From the NCBI GenBank assembly GCA_963667575.2, contig CAXXHY010000004.1, forward strand, positions 1 to 64,000: DNA of 64,000 nt, in the 5' to 3' direction. Source of the DNA: G963665495 sp963667575 (GTDB lineage: Bacteria; Desulfobacterota; Desulfovibrionia; Desulfovibrionales; Desulfovibrionaceae). The notes under the pieces are model-generated. The model was not told the origin of the DNA, searched no databases, and worked only from the letters and a program-made list of their open reading frames with translations. Below are positions 36,442 through 44,106 of this stretch, one piece after another (within the stretch, counting starts at the first letter, position 1; the number at the start of each line of letters is the position of its first letter). The translations under genes and the position numbers were made by a program.

Positions 36442-37326
36442 ATGAAAAAATGTACCATTTGTATCCTTATTCTCTGCTTTTTGTCCATGAGTTCGAACCT
36501 TTTTGCAGGATGTGATCTTCAGGCAACTGATACATTGAACGGCGGTGGCTATGAGGGAACTTCCGTAGGAAACAGCTTTATAGCATGCGCTAATGGATAT
36601 ATTACATCGATCACTATATTCCCCAGGAACACATCTGAAACGCCAAATGTGACATTATCAATTTACTCTGGAACCACATTTACAGAGGGAAATATTCAAG
36701 GAGACCCGCAGACAGGTATAACGCTTAATGCCACAAGTGGATCTTCCCCTAATTTCACTGCTCAAACCATAACCCTGAAAAAACCTGTCCAAGTCACTTC
36801 CGGAAATACATATACGTTCATTTTTTCTTGTACAACCAGTAACGTTAATTTTTACGCAACATCGGCCACGGATTCATATGCTGATGGCACTGCGTATAAA
36901 AATGGAACTTCGATAGCTGATGATTTAAGTTTTGTTTTGACAATCAGTGACGTGTGGACACTCACGGTGGCAGCCACCGGAGCCAATGGTTCGGTCAGCG
37001 AGGACAACGGCGGCATCGCATCCTGCACCAGCAGCGGCGGCGACAACTGTTCGGGGGTCTATGCAGACGACAGCAGCATCGTCCTGACAGCCACACCCGA
37101 AACCGGTTACTTCACGAGTTGGGATTCCGGCTGCTCTTCCACCAACGGCAATATCTGCACGGTTTCCGAAATCAGCAAGAACACCACTGTGGCGGTGAGC
37201 TTTACGAATAAAGGTGCCGGCAGCGATGCAGCAGTCCCCCTGCCCCTGGCTGCTTCTCTGATCTTCGGACTGCTTCTCCTGGCCGGAGCTTTCCGCATGC
37301 GCAAAACACGCGCCAAACGCAACTAA
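36442..37326 (+). CDS. Exported chimeric protein with InlB/bacterial-repeat domain and VPLPA-like sorting tail
   Basis: 294 residues. Signal peptide MKKCTICILILCFLSMSSNL with cleavage after FAG; a beta-rich module to about residue 168 (ANGYITSITIFPRNTSETPN; QVTSGNTYTFIFSCTTSNVN); a bacterial-repeat module WTLTVAATGANGSVSEDNGG through GYFTSWDSGCSSTNGNICTV; then a C-terminal tail VPLPLAASLIFGLLLLAGAF followed by basic residues, like VPLPA-CTERM sorting signals. Base composition changes abruptly near 36950 from AT-rich to GC-rich, exactly at the module junction, which suggests a fusion of a foreign head onto a native tail. No ligand can be named. Confidence 0.75.
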   Translation: MKKCTICILILCFLSMSSNLFAGCDLQATDTLNGGGYEGTSVGNSFIACANGYITSITIFPRNTSETPNVTLSIYSGTTFTEGNIQGDPQTGITLNATSGSSPNFTAQTITLKKPVQVTSGNTYTFIFSCTTSNVNFYATSATDSYADGTAYKNGTSIADDLSFVLTISDVWTLTVAATGANGSVSEDNGGIASCTSSGGDNCSGVYADDSSIVLTATPETGYFTSWDSGCSSTNGNICTVSEISKNTTVAVSFTNKGAGSDAAVPLPLAASLIFGLLLLAGAFRMRKTRAKRN

Positions 37327-37353
37327 GACGCAAGCGCCGCAAGCAAAAACAGC

Positions 37354-37393
37354 AAGCGCCTGTCGAATGTGTTCGACGGGCGCTTTTACTTTT
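37354..37393 (+). terminator. Terminator after the exported protein gene
   Basis: AAGCGCCTGTCGAA (37354-37367) pairs with TTCGACGGGCGCTT (37372-37385) with one G-U pair, followed by TTACTTTTT. Confidence 0.85.
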
Positions 37394-37853
37394 TCCGCTG
37401 CAGGTGATCAGCTCAACTTGCTGAGTCTCAGTGTTTTGAATGCGATTAAGGACATCAATTCGATTGTATTGAGATACGGAGCCTGTTTTATCCGCTCCAG
37501 GTAAGATCCCTTGCCCGAAGTCGGATATATTCCAATCCAGGTCCTTGACTCCTGCAGCGTATTTGATAAACATCACCCCATTAATCATCAAGGAGCTTGG
37601 ATGTTTTACCAGTTTATGGATCTTGTGCCCGAAGTCTGGAAAAAGGGTAATTAACAGGTCTGAACTGTTTTTTTGCCGCATGGCTTTGCGGCGTCTCACT
37701 GCTTAGGCAGATACCTCAGGACTGTTTCCTCCGAAAACAGTCTGTTACCCTTCTTTCCTGATCCCTTTCTGCGGTTATTTTGCCGCCGGTCTTTGTACCG
37801 GCTACGATAGTATCTTGCCGATGGTATTCGGCAACAAAAGAAATGGATTGGAC
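37394..37853. other. Gap without a recognisable gene
   Basis: About 460 bp. One minus-strand frame stays open across 37394-37699 (ITLFPDFGHKIHKLVKHPSS), but I cannot place it in a family. A palindromic CTGTTTCCTCCGAAAACAG lies at 37719-37742, before the rsgA promoter region. Confidence 0.35.
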
Positions 37854-38942
37854 ATGACTTCGTACATACCTTCAGAAAAATTGCAGCAGCTGGGCTGGAA
37901 CGGTTATTTTCAACAGCTGGCCACGGACCTGGCCATCGATCCTAATCAGATTGCCCGTATTCTCAGCGCCCAACGCGGCCAGTTTCTGGTTACCAACGGA
38001 CAGTTGGAATGGCTTTGCACGCCTTCCGGAAAAGTACGCCACAACAGGCAGCTGGACTATCCCGTAACCGGCGATTGGGTGCTGGTGGACGACAATGTGG
38101 TAAAACGCGTGATACCGCGAAAGAACACCTTGTGTCGCGGTGAAGCCGGTTCCCGAGGCAAACAGGGCGGCGCCGTGCAGCGCGAGCAGCCGCTGGCCGC
38201 CAATCTGGATACGGTATTCATCGTCAGCGGGCTTGATCGTGACTACAACCTGCGCCGGATAGAACGGTTTCTGACTCTGGTGTACAATTGCGGCATAGCG
38301 CCGGTGGTGGTGCTGACCAAGGCGGATCTTCAAGATTCGCCGGGAGTTTTCCGCGATGAGGTCGAAAGCATCGCCTTCGGCGTACCCATAGTGCTTAGCT
38401 CCACCTCGGACAAAAGGGGTGTAGACGAACTGCAGAACTATTTGCAGGCCGGACAGACCGTTTCCATGATCGGATCATCAGGCGCGGGAAAGTCCTCCCT
38501 GGCGAACATGCTCTACGGCAGCGACATCCAGGCCACGGGCGCGGTAAGCGATAGCGTGGGCAAGGGACGCCATACCACTACATCACGCGAACTCATTGCC
38601 ATGCCGCAAGGCGGCTTTCTGATGGACAATCCGGGCATACGCGAGATTGCGTTTGCCAGCGGCGGCGACGGCCTGGAAGCGGTCTTTGCCGACATTCAGG
38701 AACTGGCGGAATCATGCCGGTTCGCGGACTGCTCGCACCGGCACGAACCGGGCTGCGCAGTGATCCAGGCGGTTGACTCCGGCGAGCTGTTGCCGCAGCG
38801 GCTGGAAAACTACCATAAGATGCAGCGTGAGCTGGAATACGTACAGGCCCGCAATGAAAAGACCTCCGACTACGTGGAGAAAGAGCGCTGGAGAGATGTG
38901 GCCATGGAAGTGAAACGGATGAAAAAACGCAAGAACTACTAG
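37854..38942 (+). CDS. rsgA: Ribosome small-subunit maturation GTPase RsgA
   Basis: 362 residues from the ATG at 37854; the frame opens at 37815, but the upstream start would add an unusual 13-residue extension. It has an N-terminal OB fold (YPVTGDWVLVDDNVVKRVIP) and a circularly permuted GTPase with G4 VVLTKADL before G1 GSSGAGKSSLANML and G3 DNPGIREI. A C-terminal zinc finger follows (CRFADCSHRHEPGCAV), with a charged helical tail of about 60 residues. RsgA checks the 30S decoding centre late in assembly. Monocistronic, with a strong terminator after it. Confidence 0.92.
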   Translation: MTSYIPSEKLQQLGWNGYFQQLATDLAIDPNQIARILSAQRGQFLVTNGQLEWLCTPSGKVRHNRQLDYPVTGDWVLVDDNVVKRVIPRKNTLCRGEAGSRGKQGGAVQREQPLAANLDTVFIVSGLDRDYNLRRIERFLTLVYNCGIAPVVVLTKADLQDSPGVFRDEVESIAFGVPIVLSSTSDKRGVDELQNYLQAGQTVSMIGSSGAGKSSLANMLYGSDIQATGAVSDSVGKGRHTTTSRELIAMPQGGFLMDNPGIREIAFASGGDGLEAVFADIQELAESCRFADCSHRHEPGCAVIQAVDSGELLPQRLENYHKMQRELEYVQARNEKTSDYVEKERWRDVAMEVKRMKKRKNY

Positions 38943-39008
38943 CCGTGGTGCGCAAAAAAGGCTTTCGCGGCAACGCATAGTTCGTGGCGTATCTGATGCT
39001 TCTGAAAC

Positions 39009-39045
39009 AGAGGTTTGGGGAACGTAACCCGAACCTCTTTTTTTG
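39009..39045 (+). terminator. Terminator of rsgA
   Basis: AGAGGTTTGGG (39009-39019) pairs with CCCGAACCTCT (39028-39038), followed by seven T. Confidence 0.9.
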
Positions 39046-39160
39046 TTTATGAATTCAAAATGGGGAGGGGAACGATACGAGGATCAATGCAGGGGGCAGG
39101 AAAGTTGTCATTGCGGGCTTTCATGATCAGCTGAAAACCCGCAACGTACGAAACATTGTG

Positions 39161-39382
39161 TTACGCCCACCAAATGGAGCGGGCGGGCGGATTGCCGAAG
39201 GTGGTGAAATCGTCGCCGGATTCCTGAAGCACGGCGTCCAGTTCTTCGATGGTAAAATCGTATCCTTCCTCGTTGGCAGTGGCCACAAAGGCTTCCTTGG
39301 TCGGGATGGCGTTGTATTTGGCCTTGACGCTCTTATTCTCTCCGCCTGCGATAAGCAGACGTTCCACTTCTTTCTTGGACAT
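39161..39382 (-). CDS. Nif11-type leader/RiPP precursor peptide
   Basis: 73 residues from the ATG at 39382, which has AAGGAG upstream; the frame continues beyond to 39442 without a better start. MSKKEVERLL, then TKEAFVATANEEGYDFTIEE, matches the Nif11 leader consensus (E-x-F-V-x-x-A-x-E-x-G-Y-x-F-T-x-E-E-L). The following 20 residues end NPPARSIWWA and would be the core; there is no clear GG cleavage site. Nif11 leaders feed lanthipeptide, YcaO, nitrile-hydratase-like or radical-SAM pathways, none of which is in this window. Confidence 0.78.
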   Translation of the reverse strand: MSKKEVERLLIAGGENKSVKAKYNAIPTKEAFVATANEEGYDFTIEELDAVLQESGDDFTTFGNPPARSIWWA

Positions 39383-39530
39383 GGTGATGCTCCTTTTATC
39401 AACAAAATGGGGGGTGGTTTTCTTCTGATCACAAGAGGGCACGCATGGGGCCGGGATCAGTCGATGCCATTGCTTTAGCTTGGGGGCGGCCCCACCGTCA
39501 AGTAGCTGCTTGGGCTGGGGGTCAATCTTT

Positions 39531-40229
39531 TAAGGGTGCGAAGATCCAGCGACGGAGGTGGCAAAAGTATGGAGAAACGGAATGCCATTATCCTGGAGTT
39601 GTTTCTCTGCGTTCTTTGGTTGCCCAAAAAACAGGCGTTAATGACAAGCGATTGCCCATATTTTTGGGCATAAGGATGGCAGTCAATAGGAACTTGCTGA
39701 AATTTAATACTAAAAAAATAACTTAATAATCTGGGAAGGTTTCCGGACCGCCCTGATCAGGGCCAAAAAAGTGTTTATAGCCTGATTTGCCAGATTTCTG
39801 GGCGTTTTCAGAGGCATGACAGCACTCGCGGAGGGACAGTGAAAATAACTTGAATACATCGTTTCATGAAGTTGAATAGTTACTGGTGCAAATTTCATTT
39901 TATTATATATTCAAGTGTACTGGAGGTATTCTAATGCCTCTTGCGGTGTGATCTTTTGCCTGTGAAAAAAGCATGATTTGTCTGGAAGGCATGGATTATG
40001 CTGATTGTCGGGAATAAACTAACGACGAAGTTGAAATATTTTACAGATCATCCTGTGCCTTGTGAAATAACTTTGAGTTCTGGAAAAAGTCTTTCTTAGG
40101 AAATATTCCTGAGCGAAGCGGTAATGTACAAAAGCAAAAGGAGTAATGGGGATCGTATCGTAATAATTCTGCTCTTCAACACGCTGCCGCTGTTCGGCAG
40201 TCTGGTAGTCTTTCCACAGCGAATAATAA
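39531..40229 (+). repeat. Segmental duplication, copy A (degenerate)
   Basis: Matches 42490-43194 along its whole length with scattered substitutions: GTGCGAAGA...GACGGAGGTGG at the left; a short frame MEKRNAIILELFLCVLW matching MKKQNAISLGMFLCVLW; CAAAAAAGTGTTTATGG/AG in the middle; and AATTCTGCTCTTCAACAC at the right. The secreted-protein gene intact in copy B is dead here: its ATG at about 40146 is followed by GGGATCGTATCGTAA, a stop after five codons. Confidence 0.75.
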
Positions 40230-40237
40230 TTATTCAT

Positions 40238-41187
40238 TTCCGGTTAACCGAGTCTGGAGAAAATGGTATAACTACCTTCGATATTTGAAAAATTATCTGG
40301 AAGTTTAAAAACAAATCCCAGGTCAGGACGTTTGAATACGCTCAATTGAAGTAACTGCATCATCTCCTGGATGGACCAGCCGATTTTGGATGTGAACTTC
40401 AGATATGCGACCGGAAAGTACATGGTCATGGTTACGTAACTCTTCGAGAACAAAGATTTTTTAAATGTCCACTACGAAACGCATCCGGAATAAAATTTCT
40501 CTCTGCCAGCATTCCTTGTTAAATTTTGTGATGGTACTGGCAGAAAGCGTGAAGTGACTGGCCAGGTGGATGTAATGCTAACCGATTTTTTCGTCACGAT
40601 AGCCTATACGGATGTGTCCTCCGTGGTCCAGGAGGGCATGAAGCTTGATCCGCCACGCTTCTCGCATAAGGGGGCCCACTGGAATTGTTCAATGCTGAGT
40701 TTGACGGTGGATGTGTCGAGACTGAGGCGTTTGCTTTTGAAACGGAATCTGTGAATGGGCCAAACGACTTGGCATCGCTTAAACATTTCGCGGAACAAGG
40801 CCTGGAAGAATTCCGCTGGAAGGTTGTTGTTGGCGTCGGAAAAGGTGGAGCGTGCCACGGGCTTCGCCCCCGGAAGATAGAGCTTTCGAACGTTCAGGGA
40901 CAGATTGCGGATGCCGTCTCGCACGGAATGGCGGCCCGCCAGATGGATGAACGAGAGGCAGGCAAACAGATTCCATGGACTGAAAACCCGGGTTTCCCTT
41001 TCTGTCGGATGTTTGCGTTCGGCTTGCGGAAAAACATGTCTCGGAATCAGGATCAGCAACTGGGAGTGGATTGAGTTGCTTATGAGTTCTGTTGAAATTT
41101 TCCTTTGTTATTAGGTTGTTGGCGGCTAATTTTATGGCATGTTTCCTGGAGATCTTGGACGTTTTTATTTGGGGTAACCGGACACGA
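40238..41187 (-). pseudogene. IS4-family (DUF4372-type) transposase remnant
   Basis: The minus-strand frame 40604-41059 reads as the N-terminal third of an IS4/DUF4372-type transposase (RVFSPWNLFACLSFIHLAGR; SLNVRKLYLPGAKPVARSTF; PIHRFRFKSKRLSLDTSTVK). The frame then shifts, continues IKLHALLDHGGHIRIGYRDE and stops. TCCGGTTAACC and TCCGGTTACCC in opposite orientation near 40238 and 41187 look like the terminal repeats. The catalytic end is lost, so it is inactive. Confidence 0.7.
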
Positions 41188-41352
41188 GTGTAGTCGCTGG
41201 TAATTTTCTACTTTCATATTTTTCAATATCGATAGTTCAGTGTGAAAAAGTTACAATTATAATACCATTATTATTGTAACCTGTGATGGACCTCCGTGTT
41301 CATAGGAAAAATGTTTATTTTTTTTTAACATATAAAAGAATAAGGAGTAATG

Positions 41353-41796
41353 ATGAGAAAATTAGTAACCTTTTGGAACGTATTTTGTTTAATATTCGTT
41401 TCTTCAATGATGTTTAATCTCTTAACTCCAATAAATAGCCATGCAAAAGAATCACGAATAGCTACAGAAGTGATATCTTCTAAAGCTGGTGATGTAAAAG
41501 ATGGAAAACAAGTTATTTTTTTAAAAGTTAAGGTTACTAATATTTATGATATCGCTATGAACTATACTATTTTAGGTTTCAATGCTAATGTGTATGGTAA
41601 ATTTTATAATGCAGCTCAAGGAAAATTTCTGAAAGAATCATATTCGAGAAAAATCAAAATACAAAAAAAAGTAAGACTTCAAAGTGGTAAAAGTACTGAA
41701 TTTACTATTAAATTTGCAAGAGTTGTTGATCCTCAACGAGGAAAATTTCGATACGAATCAGTAAAAATAAAAATTACTGGAATAAGTTACAAATAA
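41353..41796 (+). CDS. Small secreted protein of unknown function (family A, member 1)
   Basis: 147 residues with a signal peptide (VTFWNVFCLIFVSSMMFNLL, cleavage near NSHA) and a basic beta-rich domain (KQVIFLKVKVTN; FRYESVKIKITGISYK). The start at 41353 has AAGGAG at a better distance than the ATG at 41350. It is strongly AT-rich and uses codons unlike the flanking genes, which suggests recent transfer. The mature part aligns end-to-end with the product of 43112-43528 (K-Q-x-x-x-L-K-V-K-x-T-N; Y-[ED]-x-V-x-I-x-[IV]-x-x-I-S-Y), so these are paralogues. No database family is recognised. Confidence 0.65.
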   Translation: MRKLVTFWNVFCLIFVSSMMFNLLTPINSHAKESRIATEVISSKAGDVKDGKQVIFLKVKVTNIYDIAMNYTILGFNANVYGKFYNAAQGKFLKESYSRKIKIQKKVRLQSGKSTEFTIKFARVVDPQRGKFRYESVKIKITGISYK

Positions 41797-42034
41797 AACA
41801 AGACTGTAGGGTTGTATAACTGACATTCCTCTTCATAAAGAACTCAAGCGTCAGGGGGGACTCTCTGGCTGGATTGGGGCATGTACGCGGAGATTTGGTC
41901 AATCATTTGTTAAGTGCGCCAAAACTATTTCGCAACCGTAGAGAGAGAGTCTCTCTAAATGTCTTACAGCGGTTAGTTGTTTCTCCTGGAGCTTGAGTTC
42001 AGAAGCAAAGGAATGGTCGAAAATGCTGTTTGGG
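41797..42034. other. Short non-coding spacer in the IS-rich zone
   Basis: Contains only short frames. The fragment TTCGTGTCCGGTTAACCGAG at 42035 resembles an IS terminal repeat. Confidence 0.3.
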
Positions 42035-42059
42035 ACCATTCGTGTCCGGTTAACCGAGC

Positions 42060-42392
42060 ATGGCGAACAGCGGATAACTACTGTCTATCTTGGACAATTT
42101 ATCTGGAGGGTTACAAACAGGCCCTTCCGGAAACTCAGTGGGTGCCCCAGTCTTGCTGATCTCCGGGGAGAAGTCTGACCCGCAATAAAAAAAGTAAATC
42201 GCCGTTTTGAAATGCTCCTTGTTGCTGTAGCCGCAGCCCCGTCTTTTGATGGACATGACCTTGCTGTTCAGTCCCTCCACATTGTAGACAAGTCCAAAAC
42301 ACCTTTCTCTTATGCTCGAGCCAAATATTCATACGTCCTTCCGGCGCTTTCAGATCAACTTTATCTGCAAAACAAGGGTTCTTGATGCTCAA
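42060..42392 (-). pseudogene. ISL3-family transposase C-terminal remnant
   Basis: Two minus-strand frames joined by a shift read NIWLEHKRKVFW and then VEGLNSKVMSIKRRGCGYSN and KEHFKTAIYFFYCG. The G-L-N-S-K-x-x-x-I-K-R-x-x-x-G-Y segment is the conserved C-terminus of ISL3/IS204-type DDE transposases. It is truncated at both ends. Confidence 0.65.
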
Positions 42393-42489
42393 AACTTTCC
42401 GTAAAGATCTACGTTTCTCATCGCTGATCTCCTCCTGGAAAGCGCTTGCAGTATGCCGCTACCCACGGCAAATCCGGAAGTTCCGATCT

Positions 42490-43194
42490 ATTAAAGGTGC
42501 GAAGACCCCGTGACGGAGGAGGCAAAAGCATGAAGAAACAGAATGCCATTTCCCTGGGGATGTTTCTCTGCGTTCTTTGGTCGCACATAAAACTGGCGGC
42601 CATGACAGGCAATCGCCCAGAATTTTGGGTATTCGGAGAGCAGTCCTGGATAACTATTTGAATTTTTGAGTAAAATTACAACTGCATAATCGGGGAAAGT
42701 CTGGGGATTGCCCGGATCAAGGGCAAAAAAGTGTTTATGGTCTGATCTGCCAGATTTCTGGGCGTTTCCAGGAGCATGGCAGTACTCGTAAGGGACAATG
42801 GAAAACACTTGAAGACATCGCTTCCTGAAGTTGAAGAGCTGCTGGTGTACATTTTGTTTTATTCTATATTCAAACGTGTTGAGAGTATCCTAATGCCCTG
42901 TGTGGTGTGATCGTTTGCCTGTGAAAGAAGCATGATCCGTCTTGGGCATGGATTATGCTGCTGATTGTCGGGAACAAACCGACGACCACGGCGAAAGACT
43001 TTACAGATCATCATGAGTCTTTTGAAATAACTATGAGTTCTGAAAAAAGTCTTTTTCAGGAACATATTCCTGATCAAAGAGATAATGAACAAGACCAAAA
43101 GGAGTGATAGGATGGGGAACGTATCGAAAAAAATTCTGCTCTTCAACACCATGCTGCTGTTCAGCTGCCTGGTAGTTTTTTCCACAGCGAACAA
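42490..43194 (+). repeat. Segmental duplication, copy B (with intact secreted-protein gene)
   Basis: The partner of copy A. It includes a short frame at 42530-42661 beginning MKKQNAISLGMFLCVLW (RBS GGAGG), whose reality is uncertain, and the first 28 codons of the secreted protein gene at 43112. Copy A and B flank the IS4 and ISL3 remnants and member 1 of the secreted family. Confidence 0.75.
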
Positions 43195-43528
43195 TAGTGA
43201 GGCGGGAGGATTCAGAACAAAAACACTCAAAGCGTATGTCGGACCTGTCCATAGTGGTAAACAGCTTCTGACTTTGAAAGTAAAGCTCACCAATGAGACT
43301 GGGAAAACAATATACATGGTAAATAGTTTTAAAGTTGAAATTCATGGATATTTTCATGGAAAAGATGAAGTATATACGCGTAATGTAAAAGTAGACCAAA
43401 AACTGGATAATTTACTTTATAATAAACAGAGCACGACTCTGAGGGTAGAATTCTACAGAAATGCCAACAAATACCGCTATGATGAAGTCGAAATAGAGGT
43501 TTTGGCAATCAGTTATGAATCAATTTAA
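43112..43528 (+). CDS. Small secreted protein of unknown function (family A, member 2)
   Basis: 138 residues from the ATG at 43112, which has AAAAGGAG 8 nt upstream (the upstream ATG at 43085 has none). The signal peptide is ILLFNTMLLFSCLVVFSTA; the mature part is basic and beta-rich (KQLLTLKVKLTN; YRYDEVEIEVLAISYESI). It is a paralogue of the product of 41353-41796 and the intact version of the gene killed in copy A. No transmembrane anchor follows the signal peptide, so it should be periplasmic or secreted. A strong terminator follows. Confidence 0.68.
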   Translation: MGNVSKKILLFNTMLLFSCLVVFSTANNSEAGGFRTKTLKAYVGPVHSGKQLLTLKVKLTNETGKTIYMVNSFKVEIHGYFHGKDEVYTRNVKVDQKLDNLLYNKQSTTLRVEFYRNANKYRYDEVEIEVLAISYESI

Positions 43529-43590
43529 AAAATAGTCTGAGAATAGAAAGCCGACACACGTCGTCTCCTGCAAGATACCAACTATAGAGT

Positions 43591-43623
43591 CAGCCCGAAA
43601 ACGGTATGTTTTCGGGCTGTTTT
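43591..43623 (+). terminator. Terminator after the secreted protein gene
   Basis: CAGCCCGAAAAC (43591-43602) pairs perfectly with GTTTTCGGGCTG (43608-43619), followed by TTTT. Confidence 0.9.
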
Positions 43624-43890
43624 GGTCTTGAAATGTTGATTTTTTCAATGGCGACAGTCTGGCCGGCGTTGTCGTAAATGGGGAAAACTGACCGGATATC
43701 AGTTAGAACGCATTTGGCTTGCAGAACAAAGATTCTGATCCGGATTCAAATCGGTACGGTGCCATGGAATCAGTCGGCATTTCTGGTAAGATCTTGGATA
43801 GTACCATCGGCCGGCCGGTTGTGTGGTTCGGAAGCGTATGCGCAACAGGTGTCACTGTTCTTGGTGTAGACCCAGATTCGTGCACTCGCG
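43624..43890. other. Gap with a possible PAS-domain fragment on the minus strand
   Basis: The minus strand at about 43620-43750 reads LTDIRSVFPIYDNAG, then QTVAIEKINIS, which resembles the end of a PAS sensor domain, but it lacks a start, a kinase and a clean frame beyond 50 codons. Treated as a remnant at best. Confidence 0.3.
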
Positions 43891-43891
43891 C

Positions 43892-43932
43892 AAAAAAGAG
43901 CAAAGGCCGGATTCTTGCGAATCCGGCCTTTG
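43892..43932 (-). terminator. Terminator of tRNA-Leu
   Basis: CAAAGGCCGGATTC (43901-43914) pairs perfectly with GAATCCGGCCTTTG (43919-43932); on the minus strand the stem is followed by CTCTTTTTTG. Confidence 0.9.
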
Positions 43933-43972
43933 AAGTATCTTGTCGGACGTCGAAGCGCCCGGAAAAATCTTG

Positions 43973-44059
43973 TGGTGCCGGGGGCGGGAGTCGAACCCGC
44001 ACTTGGTTGCCCAAACTGGATTTTGAGTCCAGCGCGTCTACCAATTTCACCACCCCGGC
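43973..44059 (-). tRNA. tRNA-Leu(CAA)
   Basis: An 87-nt cloverleaf including encoded CCA: acceptor GCCGGGG/CCCCGGC, anticodon stem CTGGA/TCCAG with loop CTCAAAA (anticodon CAA, reading TTG), a long variable arm as in leucine tRNAs, and T arm GCGGGTTCGACTCCCGC. Confidence 0.95.
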
Positions 44060-44106
44060 GAGAAGAGAACTTTTTACGTATATTACAAAAAGATGTCAAT
44101 AAAAAA

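Noticed and set aside
42530..42661. 43-codon ORF MKKQNAISLGMFLCVLW in duplication copy B and its relative in copy A
   Set aside because: Both copies keep a start and similar first 17 codons, but the ends differ and a bacteriocin-like role would be a guess; mentioned only within the repeat entries.
43620..43760. PAS-domain kinase fragment
   Set aside because: Only about 50 codons look PAS-like, with no start or downstream kinase; too weak to annotate as a gene.
43703..44053. ORF starting MVKLVDALDSKSS on the minus strand
   Set aside because: It is the familiar translation of a tRNA gene (tRNA-Leu) and not a protein.
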